From Methylotenera sp. (GTDB lineage Bacteria > Pseudomonadota > Gammaproteobacteria > Burkholderiales > Methylophilaceae), in NCBI GenBank assembly GCA_013816325.1, contig JACDEP010000070.1:1-9735 (forward strand): DNA of 9,735 nt. The letters are read 5' to 3'. Positions 1-7,158 of the stretch are shown here, piece by piece (positions within the stretch are counted from its first letter, which is position 1; every line of letters begins with the position of its first letter). The notes under the pieces are model-generated. The model was not told the DNA's origin. It saw nothing but the letters and a program-made list of their open reading frames with translations, and ran no database searches. The translations under genes and the position numbers were made by a program.

Positions 1-157
1 AGCGGGGCCGCCTGGCACCCTTTGCCGTAGTCGCAACACGACCAAAGCCATGGGCGAACAATTCTACAACTAAGCTGGTTTCCTTGAACGGATAGGTATG
101 CAGTACATAAACTGCCTGATTATCTTGGCGATGTGAGAGAGTGTTTGCTGTCACCAT
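1..157 (-). CDS. recO: DNA repair protein RecO, N-terminal part (cut by window edge)
   Basis: Only the first 52 codons are present; the gene runs off the left edge. The visible protein has the RecO N-terminal OB-fold pattern: QAVYVLHTYPFKETSLVVE, then HGFGRVATTAKGARRPR. The part from VLHT to KGARR matches what I know of RecO proteins. RecO helps RecR and RecF load RecA onto SSB-coated single-stranded DNA in gap repair (family knowledge). The ATG overlaps the stop of the preceding gene by one base (TAATG), and I see no good Shine-Dalgarno, so translation is probably coupled to that gene. recO directly downstream of era is usual in proteobacteria; here one extra gene lies between them. The identification is firm despite the truncation. 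Confidence 0.9.
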   Translation of the reverse strand, partial: MVTANTLSHRQDNQAVYVLHTYPFKETSLVVELFAHGFGRVATTAKGARRPR

Positions 158-618
158 TAGCCATCTATCTGTGCCAAGCTTTGCAGCACATCATCATCAG
201 CTTTCAAGATCAATAGCGGCACCAACATTTCCGCACCTGAAAAAAGGATCATCGCGTAGCGTGTGATTTCATCATTCAATACAGGAGTAAATTTGCCGAT
301 ACCGTAGCGAGAGTTGCGCATCACTTGCCATGCACCTTTAGGTTCTGCATATTCAGGCTTATCGAAGTAACGTTTCACTTCTTCCGATGCAATGCTTTTT
401 AGTGGGTAGTCGCCATGGTCGGCCAATATCACCCAACCCATTTCACCATCTTTTCCGGTATTTTTTAGCTGGTAGAGATACCATTCATTGTCTTCATAAA
501 CCAAGTGGAAGACATTATTGATAGCACCGGTCTTGCGATTGATTGCGTAGAAAATCCCTTGGTCTTCAAGTTCGATAGGTTTGCCATAGACAGGAATGTT
601 GTACACATTGCTTACCAT
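157..618 (-). CDS. uncharacterised 153-residue protein between era and recO
   Basis: I do not recognise this family. The ORF starts with ATG 3 bp after the era stop, with TTAGGG about 9 bases upstream as a possible ribosome site. It ends in a one-base overlap with recO (TAATG). This tight packing argues for a real, co-translated gene. The product has no signal peptide or clear membrane span, so it is probably cytosolic. It is rich in Tyr, Trp and acidic residues. Notable segments are NEWYLYQLKNTGKDGEMGWV (residues 44-63), KGAWQVMRNSRYGIGKF (94-110) and a hydrophobic patch, AEMLVPLLILKADDD (129-143). No nucleotide-binding, zinc or catalytic motif is visible. The position suggests a link to ribosome assembly or DNA repair, but that is only genomic context and I assign no function. 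Confidence 0.8.
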   Translation of the reverse strand: MVSNVYNIPVYGKPIELEDQGIFYAINRKTGAINNVFHLVYEDNEWYLYQLKNTGKDGEMGWVILADHGDYPLKSIASEEVKRYFDKPEYAEPKGAWQVMRNSRYGIGKFTPVLNDEITRYAMILFSGAEMLVPLLILKADDDVLQSLAQIDG

Positions 619-621
619 ATG

Positions 622-1542
622 CTAATACCCTAAGCTTTTCAACGCCCTTTCATCATCCGCCCAGCCGCCTCTAACCTTGACCCATGTTTCTAAGTACACT
701 TTGCTACCAAACAGTTTTTCCATGTCCTGACGTGCTTCCGTAGAGATCTGTTTCATCTTTTCGCCACTCTTACCAATCAACATCGGTTTCTGGCTTTCTT
801 TATCGACAATGATGGCACAAAAAATACGACGCAACTTACCGTCTATTTCAAATTTCTCAATTTCAACGGTTACTGAATATGGGATTTCATCACCTAATAA
901 TCTGAAAATCTTTTCGCGCACAAGTTCCGCCGCTAAAAAGCGTTCGTTTTTATCGGTAAGTTCATCTTCCGGATAAATCGCAGCTTGCTCAGGCAAATAT
1001 TTCCGAATAGACGCTAGTAACTCATCCAAGTTAAGGCTCTTTTTGGCGCTTACCGGTACGATTTCAGAGAAGGGGAATTCCAAGTCAAAATCCTGGATTA
1101 GCGGCAACAGGTTACCTTTATCACCCATCAAGTCTGATTTATTCACCACTAAGATAGTGGGCGTTTTTTCTGACAATAGGCTAAGAACCTTGCGATCCGC
1201 ATCACCTAGTTTCATAGGCTCGATAACAAACAGCACTACATCGACCTCTGTAAGCACTTGCGTCACGGTTTTATTGAGTCCTTTGTTAAGGGCATTTAGA
1301 TGCTTTTGCTGGAAGCCCGGGGTATCAACGAATAAAAATTGGGTATCTTCGGTGGTATGTATGCCTAGTAAGCGATGGCGTGTAGTTTGCGCTTTACGTG
1401 AAGTAATCGCTAACTTCATGCCTAAAATGTGGTTAAGTAAAGTCGATTTACCTACGTTAGGGCGGCCTACAATTGCCACTGTTCCGCATTTAAAGATTTT
1501 GGTGGTGCTATTGCCTGTTATTTCTGATTCGGTTTGTGTCAT
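622..1542 (-). CDS. era: GTPase Era, ribosome small-subunit assembly factor
   Basis: This is a 306-residue protein of normal Era length. The GTPase motifs are in order: G1 GRPNVGKS (26-33), G3 DTPG (73-76), G4 NKSD (134-137) and G5 SAK (165-167). A C-terminal KH RNA-binding domain follows, with the MLIGKSGEKMKQI loop near 254-266 (GxxG at 257-260) and the family ending ETWVKVRGGWADDERALKSLGY-like tail. Era binds the 3' end of 16S rRNA and assists 30S maturation (established). The first ~20 residues before the G domain are a polar tail; no other ATG fits. The gap from rnc is 3 bp and the Shine-Dalgarno is weak (GAAAAG), so coupling to rnc is likely. The rnc-era pair is a conserved arrangement in proteobacteria. 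Confidence 0.97.
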   Translation of the reverse strand: MTQTESEITGNSTTKIFKCGTVAIVGRPNVGKSTLLNHILGMKLAITSRKAQTTRHRLLGIHTTEDTQFLFVDTPGFQQKHLNALNKGLNKTVTQVLTEVDVVLFVIEPMKLGDADRKVLSLLSEKTPTILVVNKSDLMGDKGNLLPLIQDFDLEFPFSEIVPVSAKKSLNLDELLASIRKYLPEQAAIYPEDELTDKNERFLAAELVREKIFRLLGDEIPYSVTVEIEKFEIDGKLRRIFCAIIVDKESQKPMLIGKSGEKMKQISTEARQDMEKLFGSKVYLETWVKVRGGWADDERALKSLGY

Positions 1543-1545
1543 TTT

Positions 1546-2238
1546 CTACTTTTCAATTTTACTTTTCAATAGTGCTACTGTAGATTGTAATGCAATTTGT
1601 GCAGCCTGCTGTTCCGCTATACGTCGGCTAGTGCCTTCGCCCACCGTTCGAATACTAAGCTTTGGTACGGTACATTCGACAATAAACTTCTGCGCATGTG
1701 CTTCGCCTTCAGTATGCGTCACAATGTACTCCGGTATTGCGATTTTTCTACTTTGCAGTAATTCCTGCAATAGCGATTTAGGGTCTTTATCGATAACTTT
1801 GGGATCTATCGTAGTTAGCTTATCAGCATAAAGTGTCATTACAATAGCTTCGGCAGCAGTGAGCCCACCATCTAGGTAGGCAGCGCCTATAATTGCTTCC
1901 AGCGCATCGGCCAATATAGATGGCCTGCGCCAGCCGGCACTTTTTAGCTCACCCTCACCGAGTTTGAGCACTTCTCCTAGTTGCAGGTTCAGCGCTAATT
2001 CACTTAAGGTGACTTCTTTCACTAACTGCGCCCGTAGGCGGCTCAAATCGCCTTCCGGTAGCTTAGGAAAACGCTGGTATAACTGATTAGCAATGATGAA
2101 ATTAAGTGCGCCATCGCCCAAGAACTCTAAGCGCTCATTATTTAAGGCACCATAGCTTCTATGGGTAAGCGCCTGACTAAGTAGCCTGCCATTTACAAAA
2201 CTGTAAGCTAAGCGCTTGGATAGTTCCTGTTCTGTCAT
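1546..2238 (-). CDS. rnc: Ribonuclease III
   Basis: RNase III cleaves double-stranded RNA, including the precursor of 16S and 23S rRNA and many mRNAs. From the ATG at 2238 the protein has 230 residues, the usual size. The signature NERLEFLGD lies at 34-42, and the metal-binding acidic residues are E38, D42, D111 and E114 (the latter two in ILADALEAIIGA). A double-stranded-RNA-binding domain fills about 153-223, starting DPKSLLQELLQ and including HAQKFIVEC and GEGTSRRIAEQQAA. The reading frame is open four codons further, to a TTG at 2250. I chose the ATG because it gives the family-like beginning MTEQELSKRL. Neither start has a good Shine-Dalgarno. The gene sits 23 bp after the DUF4845 stop and just ahead of era. 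Confidence 0.96.
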   Translation of the reverse strand: MTEQELSKRLAYSFVNGRLLSQALTHRSYGALNNERLEFLGDGALNFIIANQLYQRFPKLPEGDLSRLRAQLVKEVTLSELALNLQLGEVLKLGEGELKSAGWRRPSILADALEAIIGAAYLDGGLTAAEAIVMTLYADKLTTIDPKVIDKDPKSLLQELLQSRKIAIPEYIVTHTEGEAHAQKFIVECTVPKLSIRTVGEGTSRRIAEQQAAQIALQSTVALLKSKIEK

Positions 2239-2261
2239 TGCATGTTGCAAAAAGTCATGGA

Positions 2262-2651
2262 TTATTTGGAGTTACTCGCAGCTGCAAAATCAAGAATTAC
2301 ACTGACATTACCTACGATAGGCCTGATCACTTTATATTGAGCGGAAACAACGGTGTTACCTGTTTCGTCCTTTTCTATAGTTAGGTCATCAGAAGTGACC
2401 GATTTAATATCATCAATAGAAGCTCTTTTTATATAAGACTCTTTAATTTCTTTTTTGCTCATTGCACTCAGCGGATCCTGACTCATCGCATGCAGCACCT
2501 TCTTCACAGACATAAACTCAATATAAGCTGGCACCATTTTCATCCCAACAATAGCTGCAAAAATCAATATGCCGGCGATGATTGCCATACCTAGGAAAGT
2601 TGCCCCTTGCTGACGCTTAAGACTTTGCAGTTTGTTCAATTGTTGACGCAT
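2262..2651 (-). CDS. DUF4845 family small membrane protein
   Basis: This 129-residue protein has a short basic head (MRQQLNKLQSLKRQQG), one hydrophobic span at about 19-38 (LGMAIIAGILIFAAIVGMKM), the phrase VPAYIEFMSVKKVL, and a soluble C-terminal half rich in Lys, Asp and Ser. Location between lepB and rnc and this N-terminal pattern match the DUF4845 family, whose function is unknown. The head plus GATFLGMAII resembles a type IV prepilin leader, but the Glu at +5 is replaced by Gly, so pilin processing is not supported. The start was set at the ATG at 2651 because GGAG lies six bases ahead; a GTG nine codons upstream (2678) is also in frame but lacks such a site. Probably anchored in the inner membrane with the C-terminal part in the periplasm (inference). 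Confidence 0.88.
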   Translation of the reverse strand: MRQQLNKLQSLKRQQGATFLGMAIIAGILIFAAIVGMKMVPAYIEFMSVKKVLHAMSQDPLSAMSKKEIKESYIKRASIDDIKSVTSDDLTIEKDETGNTVVSAQYKVIRPIVGNVSVILDFAAASNSK

Positions 2652-2706
2652 AGTTTTCTCCAAAATTAGCTTATGCACAAAGTAAATAATTTAACTAATA
2701 AAACAA

Positions 2707-3486
2707 TTATTGAACCGAGTTACCTATTCTAGAACCCTTATCGAAGTTCATCCAAATAAAAAATGCTTTACCTACCAGGTTATTCTCCGGCACAAAGCCC
2801 CATACTCGGCTATCAGAGCTGTTGTCGCGGTTATCGCCCATTGCCAGGTAGTGGCCCGCCGGCACTTCGATTTCTTCATTATTAGCCAATTTAGCTCCTA
2901 TCGCATCAGGCTCATAATTACCAACCACGTCATGAATTAAAATATCGTGCTTAACATCACCCAGTTGCTCATGGTATTTCCTGGCCACTACGATATTCAA
3001 ACCTGACATTACATATTCGTAATCACCAGCATCTTCCACAGCAAGCGGTTTGCCGTTAATGGTTAAGTGTTTGTCCTGATAGCGGATTTTATCGCCAGGC
3101 AAGCCAACCACGCGTTTAATATAGTCGGTAGAAGGCTCTGGCGGGTAATGGAATACAAAAACATCTCCGCGCTTTGGATGGCTCACCTCTAAAAATGTAT
3201 TGTTCAATAATGGCACACGCAAGCCATAGGTAAACTTATTCACTAAGATAAAATCTCCTGCCAGTAAGGTTGGCATCATAGAGCCAGATGGGATTTTGAA
3301 GGGTTCTACAATAAACGAACGTACTAAAAAGACTACCAAAATTACCGGAAAAAAGCTTTTTGCATACTCTGCTACTATAGGCTCTTGCGCACCGGCTGCT
3401 CGATTCTTCCTTAATACAAAAATATCCAGCAGCCAGATGACGCCTGTTAATACAAGAATTATAATCATGAACAATGCGAACATCAT
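2707..3486 (-). CDS. lepB: Signal peptidase I
   Basis: LepB removes signal peptides from exported proteins at the outer face of the inner membrane. The 259-residue product has two N-terminal membrane spans (about 2-24 and 45-62). The catalytic serine is S69 in PSGSMMPTL and the general-base lysine is K124 in DYIKRVVGLPGD. The conserved box GDNRDNSSDSRVWGFVP lies at 217-233. Ser/Lys dyad and boxes are all intact. A GAGGA site lies 11 bases ahead of the first of two adjacent ATGs (3486 and 3483). The gene begins 4 bp after the lepA stop, the classical lepA-lepB pair. MucD, RseB and other exported proteins would be substrates by general knowledge. Confidence 0.97.
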   Translation of the reverse strand: MMFALFMIIILVLTGVIWLLDIFVLRKNRAAGAQEPIVAEYAKSFFPVILVVFLVRSFIVEPFKIPSGSMMPTLLAGDFILVNKFTYGLRVPLLNNTFLEVSHPKRGDVFVFHYPPEPSTDYIKRVVGLPGDKIRYQDKHLTINGKPLAVEDAGDYEYVMSGLNIVVARKYHEQLGDVKHDILIHDVVGNYEPDAIGAKLANNEEIEVPAGHYLAMGDNRDNSSDSRVWGFVPENNLVGKAFFIWMNFDKGSRIGNSVQ

Positions 3487-3490
3487 ATTA

Positions 3491-5284
3491 TTATTTGTCC
3501 TCTACTCGTAAAATGGCTAAAAATGCCTCTTGCGGAATCTCTACATTACCCACCTGTTTCATGCGTTTTTTACCTTCTTTTTGCTTATCTAACAATTTAC
3601 GTTTACGTGAAACATCGCCGCCATAACATTTAGCAATGACGTTCTTACGCATCGCCTTTACCGTTTCGCGGGCAATGATGTTAGCGCCGATTGAAGCTTG
3701 TATCGCCACGTCAAACATCTGGCGCGGAATAAGTTCACGCATCTTTGCTGCAACTTCACGGCCGCGATATACGCTATTACTACGGTGGACAATCAAGCTT
3801 AACGCATCCACACGCTCGCCATTCACCATAATATCAAGTTTCACGAGATCCGCAGCGCGGAACTCAAGAAATTCATAATCCATGGAAGCATAGCCGCGCG
3901 ACACAGATTTGAGTCTGTCAAAAAAGTCCAATACCACTTCATTAAGTGGCATTTCATAGCTAAGCATCACTTGGCGACCCATATACTGCATATTTTTCTG
4001 TAAGCCGCGCTTGCCGTTACATAAGGTCATGACCGGACCTACATAATCCTGTGGCATCAATAAGTTAACGTTAATAACCGGTTCGCGCGTCTCTTCAATG
4101 CGGGATGGTTCAGGTAAGCGTGATGGGTTTTCAATCTGAACGACTTCACCATTTTTAAGCAATAGCTCATATACCACGGTAGGTGCCGTGGTAATCAAAT
4201 CCATGTCGTACTCACGTTCAAGGCGTTCTTGGACAATTTCCATGTGCAACAAGCCAAGGAAACCACATCTGAATCCAAAACCTAAGGCCGTAGAATTTTC
4301 AGGTTCGAACAATAAGCTGGCATCGTTCAAACTGAGCTTTTCTAACGCTGTACGTAATGCTTCAAACTGATTGGACTCTACAGGGTAAAGTCCGGCGAAT
4401 ACTTGGGGCTTTACTTCTTTAAAGCCGGCTAGAGGTTCTGTGGCTTGGCGACCAGCCAAGGTTACGGTATCACCTACTTTAGCAGCTGCTAATTCTTTAA
4501 TGCCGGCAATAATAAAGCCTACCTCACCCGCAGAAAGCGAGGTTTTCTGCAATGACTTGGGCGTAAATACGCCTACTTGCTCACATAAATGCTCAGAGCC
4601 AGTCGCCATCAAGCGGATTTTATCTTTAGGTTTAAGTACGCCATCTATCACACGCACTAGCATGACCACGCCCACATAGTTATCAAACCATGCATCAATT
4701 ACTAGCGCTTTCAATGGCTTAGTCACATCGCCTACCGGTGGCGGGACTTTAACGATGACCGCTTCAAGTACATCACGGACACCTAAGCCAGTTTTAGCAG
4801 AACAACGCACAGCATCAGTGGCGTCAATGCCAATAACATCTTCTATTTCTTGAATAACACGCTCAGGGTCCGCTGACGGCAAATCTATTTTATTGAGTAC
4901 CGCAGTTACTTCTACGCCTAAATCAAGCGCGGTATAGCAGTTCGCCACGCTTTGAGCTTCTACGCCCTGACTGGCATCAACAACCAGCAAAGCACCTTCA
5001 CAGGCAGAAAGAGATCGGCTTACTTCGTAGCTAAAGTCCACATGGCCGGGGGTATCAATGAGGTTCAACTGATAAATCTGGCCATCGTCCGCTTTATATT
5101 CCAATGCGGCGGTCTGTGCCTTTATGGTAATGCCGCGCTCACGTTCAATATCCATGGAGTCAAGCACTTGCGCTTCCATTTCGCGGTCAGCCAGACCTCC
5201 GCAGAGCTGGATGATACGGTCAGCCAAAGTAGATTTACCGTGGTCAATGTGGGCAATAATGGAGAAGTTACGAATATTTTTCAT
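3491..5284 (-). CDS. lepA: Translation elongation factor 4 (LepA), GTPase
   Basis: LepA is a ribosome-binding GTPase related to EF-G, implicated in back-translocation and in 30S biogenesis. From the ATG at 5284 the product is 597 residues, the family length, with the typical start MKNIRNFSIIAHIDHGKST. G1 is AHIDHGKST (11-19), switch I is RERGITIKAQ (48-57), G3 is DTPGH (77-81) and G4 is NKID (131-134). The LepA-specific C-terminal domain ends YGGDVSRKRKLLDKQKEG, then KKRMKQVGNVEIPQEAFLAI, which separates it from EF-G. The frame continues upstream to a GTG at 5323, but those 13 residues are not family-like. No clear Shine-Dalgarno precedes the chosen ATG; the leader there is AT-rich. It is the first gene after the hairpin that follows mucD, so it probably starts its own transcript. 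Confidence 0.97.
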   Translation of the reverse strand: MKNIRNFSIIAHIDHGKSTLADRIIQLCGGLADREMEAQVLDSMDIERERGITIKAQTAALEYKADDGQIYQLNLIDTPGHVDFSYEVSRSLSACEGALLVVDASQGVEAQSVANCYTALDLGVEVTAVLNKIDLPSADPERVIQEIEDVIGIDATDAVRCSAKTGLGVRDVLEAVIVKVPPPVGDVTKPLKALVIDAWFDNYVGVVMLVRVIDGVLKPKDKIRLMATGSEHLCEQVGVFTPKSLQKTSLSAGEVGFIIAGIKELAAAKVGDTVTLAGRQATEPLAGFKEVKPQVFAGLYPVESNQFEALRTALEKLSLNDASLLFEPENSTALGFGFRCGFLGLLHMEIVQERLEREYDMDLITTAPTVVYELLLKNGEVVQIENPSRLPEPSRIEETREPVINVNLLMPQDYVGPVMTLCNGKRGLQKNMQYMGRQVMLSYEMPLNEVVLDFFDRLKSVSRGYASMDYEFLEFRAADLVKLDIMVNGERVDALSLIVHRSNSVYRGREVAAKMRELIPRQMFDVAIQASIGANIIARETVKAMRKNVIAKCYGGDVSRKRKLLDKQKEGKKRMKQVGNVEIPQEAFLAILRVEDK

Positions 5285-5343
5285 GATTTTTAAGATATTG
5301 AATTGCAAACTAGCCAGTGCCACTACAGGACGAGCCTAACAAT

Positions 5344-5363
5344 AAAGGCGCCTAAGCGCCTTT
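5344..5363 (-). terminator. probable intrinsic terminator after mucD
   Basis: A perfect 8-bp inverted repeat, AAAGGCGC and GCGCCTTT, flanks a 4-base loop. Read on the minus strand the stem is followed by TTTATTGTT, a modest U-rich tail (the first three T bases are part of the stem). It lies about 100 bp after the mucD stop and 60 bp before lepA, the right place to end the rpoE-rseA-rseB-mucD transcript. The tail is weaker than in an ideal terminator, so read-through into lepA is possible. It falls between genes on one strand, not in a convergent pair. Confidence 0.6.
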
Positions 5364-5461
5364 GTGTGGTACAAATAACAGGGCTGATTTTACATTAAAT
5401 TCAAAGTATTAACTATCAATTGATTCTGTTACCGATTTGTTACCTATCATCTCGGCGTTTA

Positions 5462-6898
5462 TCATTTCGACGTTGGCACTTTCACTGGTACGTATAAGGT
5501 GGCATCACCTCTTAACACCAGCAGGGCTATGGTTTTGCCTGCTGCAAAATTCGCAACTTGTTTATTAAACTGCTCCAAACTTTGCACTTCAGTATTATTC
5601 AAGCCAAGAATCACATCACCGCGCCTAATACCAGCCTGCGCCACTGTACCTACGGCTTCTATCACTACCAAACCGTTTTTGCTACCCAGTTTTTTTCTCT
5701 GCTGAGGTGTAACTTCCTTCAATGTCAATCCGAGGCGGTTGACTTCAACCTTAGGTGGTACTGGCTTGCCTGGCGCAACTTCAGCAACGGCCTCGTTTGG
5801 CATTTCGCCAATACCTATGTTTAGCATTTTACTGCTACCTTTACGCATCACTTCAACAGCAGCGATTTTGCCTGGCTTCGTTGCGCCGACAGCACGCGGC
5901 AAATCACCTGAAGTGATGATCGGTTTGCCATCAAACTTGATAATGACATCGCCAGGTTCCAATCCGCCTTTATCAGCAGGCCCGTTTTTCTCTACCCCCG
6001 CTACTAGCGCACCATTGGTATTCTTCATACCGAATGACTCGGCAAGCTCTTTGGTGATTTCCTGAATAGCGATACCGAGCCAGCCGCGTGTGATTTTACC
6101 AGTGGCTTTCAACTGATTTGAAACATCGATTGCCACGTCAATCGGAATAGCAAATGATAGGCCTACCGAGCCACCTGTGCGGCTGTATATCTGTGAGTTG
6201 ATCCCCACCACTTCACCGGCCAGATTATATAAAGGACCGCCTGAGTTACCAGGATTGATGGCTACATCAGTCTGGATAAACGGCACAAAATTTTCTTGCG
6301 GCAATGCGCGGCCTTTCGCACTTACGATACCTGCTGTCATGGTATTTTCCAGCCCAAAAGGAGAGCCGATTGCAGCAACCCATTCACCTACCTTTAATTT
6401 AGTTGGGTCGCCAAAAGTTGCTTTGGGTAAACCTGTCGCTTCGATCTTGACCAAAGCTACATCAGTACGTTTATCCGCACCTATGATCTTGGCTTTGAAT
6501 TCACGCTTATCGAATAGCTTCACAATCACTTCATCCGCTTCATTTACGACATGAGCGTTGGTTAAAATATAACCGTCACTGCTAATGATAAAACCAGAGC
6601 CTAATGACTGTGTTTTGTAATCGGCTGGGGGTTGTCCTGGGCCTCCCGGACCGCCAGGAAAGCCGGGAATACCGAAGCGCTTAAAAAATTCCTGCATTTG
6701 GTCGTCATCCGGCATGCCAGGAAAGCCCTGAAATGGCGCGGCTTCAGCATGCATACTTTGCGTCACACTGATATTAACGACCTCTGCACCATGTTTTTCA
6801 GCAAGCTCGGTAAAATCTGGTAAATCTTTGGCGTAAGCATGCTCATAACTGACTGACATTAGCCCAAAAGTAATTGCAGCAATCCAACTTCTAATCAT
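5462..6898 (-). CDS. mucD: Periplasmic serine protease of the DegP/DegQ (HtrA) family, MucD-type
   Basis: This 478-residue exported protease/chaperone degrades misfolded periplasmic proteins. Residues 1-23 form a signal peptide ending AYA before KDLPDF. The trypsin-like triad is complete: H116 in TNAHVV, D146 in RTDVALVK and S219 in NPGNSGGPL. Two PDZ domains follow at about 272-365 (RGWLGIAIQEI onward) and 385-475. The region between the N-terminus and the protease core (about 53-92, the LA-loop region) is rich in Phe, Pro and Gly (FQGFPGMP, FPGGPGGPGQPP). Start is clear: GAGG seven bases before the ATG. Placement beside rseA and rseB is the MucD arrangement known from Pseudomonas and betaproteobacteria. 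Two PDZ domains exclude DegS. DegP/DegQ naming is interchangeable here. Confidence 0.95.
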   Translation of the reverse strand: MIRSWIAAITFGLMSVSYEHAYAKDLPDFTELAEKHGAEVVNISVTQSMHAEAAPFQGFPGMPDDDQMQEFFKRFGIPGFPGGPGGPGQPPADYKTQSLGSGFIISSDGYILTNAHVVNEADEVIVKLFDKREFKAKIIGADKRTDVALVKIEATGLPKATFGDPTKLKVGEWVAAIGSPFGLENTMTAGIVSAKGRALPQENFVPFIQTDVAINPGNSGGPLYNLAGEVVGINSQIYSRTGGSVGLSFAIPIDVAIDVSNQLKATGKITRGWLGIAIQEITKELAESFGMKNTNGALVAGVEKNGPADKGGLEPGDVIIKFDGKPIITSGDLPRAVGATKPGKIAAVEVMRKGSSKMLNIGIGEMPNEAVAEVAPGKPVPPKVEVNRLGLTLKEVTPQQRKKLGSKNGLVVIEAVGTVAQAGIRRGDVILGLNNTEVQSLEQFNKQVANFAAGKTIALLVLRGDATLYVPVKVPTSK

Positions 6899-7158
6899 CT
6901 ACTCACCTCGTTAATTTAAATTTAAAGCCTAACATCCGTTCAAATATTGTCATTACTGTGCGATAGCAATTTCCACGCTTTGCCGGTCTTATCCTTACCA
7001 TTACACAACTGTTGAAAGATAACATTAGGTTAGTGTTAATTAGCGTTCTCGCACAATCAGGCATAACGATATACGCTTATATGTTTATCCGTGGTTGATT
7101 TTCTTGCATGCCGGCAATGATAGAGTGCATTCATCACAGTAATAGAAATATGGATCGA
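6899..7158. other. 260-bp rseB-mucD intergenic region, no gene recognised
   Basis: The gap is unusually wide for this operon. It is AT-rich and contains the palindrome TTTAAATTTAAA (6915-6926) just before the mucD ribosome site, and a weak imperfect hairpin at about 7066-7086 (AACATATA / TATATCGTT on the minus strand). I saw no GC-rich hairpin with a T-tract after rseB. I saw no sigma-E type GGAACTT element and no good sigma-70 promoter, only weak matches. A separate mucD promoter is plausible given the distance but is not demonstrated by sequence. Confidence 0.4.

Noticed and set aside
1043..1831. A 262-codon plus-strand ORF lying across era and rnc.
   Set aside because: It is antisense to two certain essential-type genes, Ser/Thr/Val-rich as frame shadows tend to be, and has no family resemblance.
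2600..2651. Type IV prepilin-like leader in the DUF4845 protein.
   Set aside because: The Glu at +5 is Gly and the rest matches the ordinary membrane anchor of DUF4845; no pilus genes are nearby.
5285..5323. Upstream GTG start for lepA, adding 13 residues.
   Set aside because: LepA proteins begin at the MKNIRNFSII-type start; the added residues are not conserved in my knowledge of the family and the GTG has no ribosome site.
5301..5325. A sigma-54-like TGGCAC...TTGC sequence before lepA on the minus strand.
   Set aside because: The GG and GC dinucleotides are 13 bp apart, not the required 10, so it should not work as a -24/-12 promoter.
6620..6745. Pro/Gly/Phe-rich segment of MucD as a possible novel domain.
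   Set aside because: It falls in the variable LA-loop region of HtrA proteases, which is commonly low-complexity; it is not a separate domain.
6915..6938. TTGAAC-N17-TTTAAA promoter-like pair before mucD on the minus strand.
   Set aside because: The transcription start would fall at the ribosome-binding site, leaving almost no leader; a chance match in AT-rich DNA is more likely.
6903..7064. A 53-codon minus-strand ORF in the rseB-mucD gap (ATG at 7064, stop inside the mucD ribosome site).
   Set aside because: No ribosome site precedes it, its composition looks random, and it resembles no protein I know; a short chance ORF is the simpler reading.
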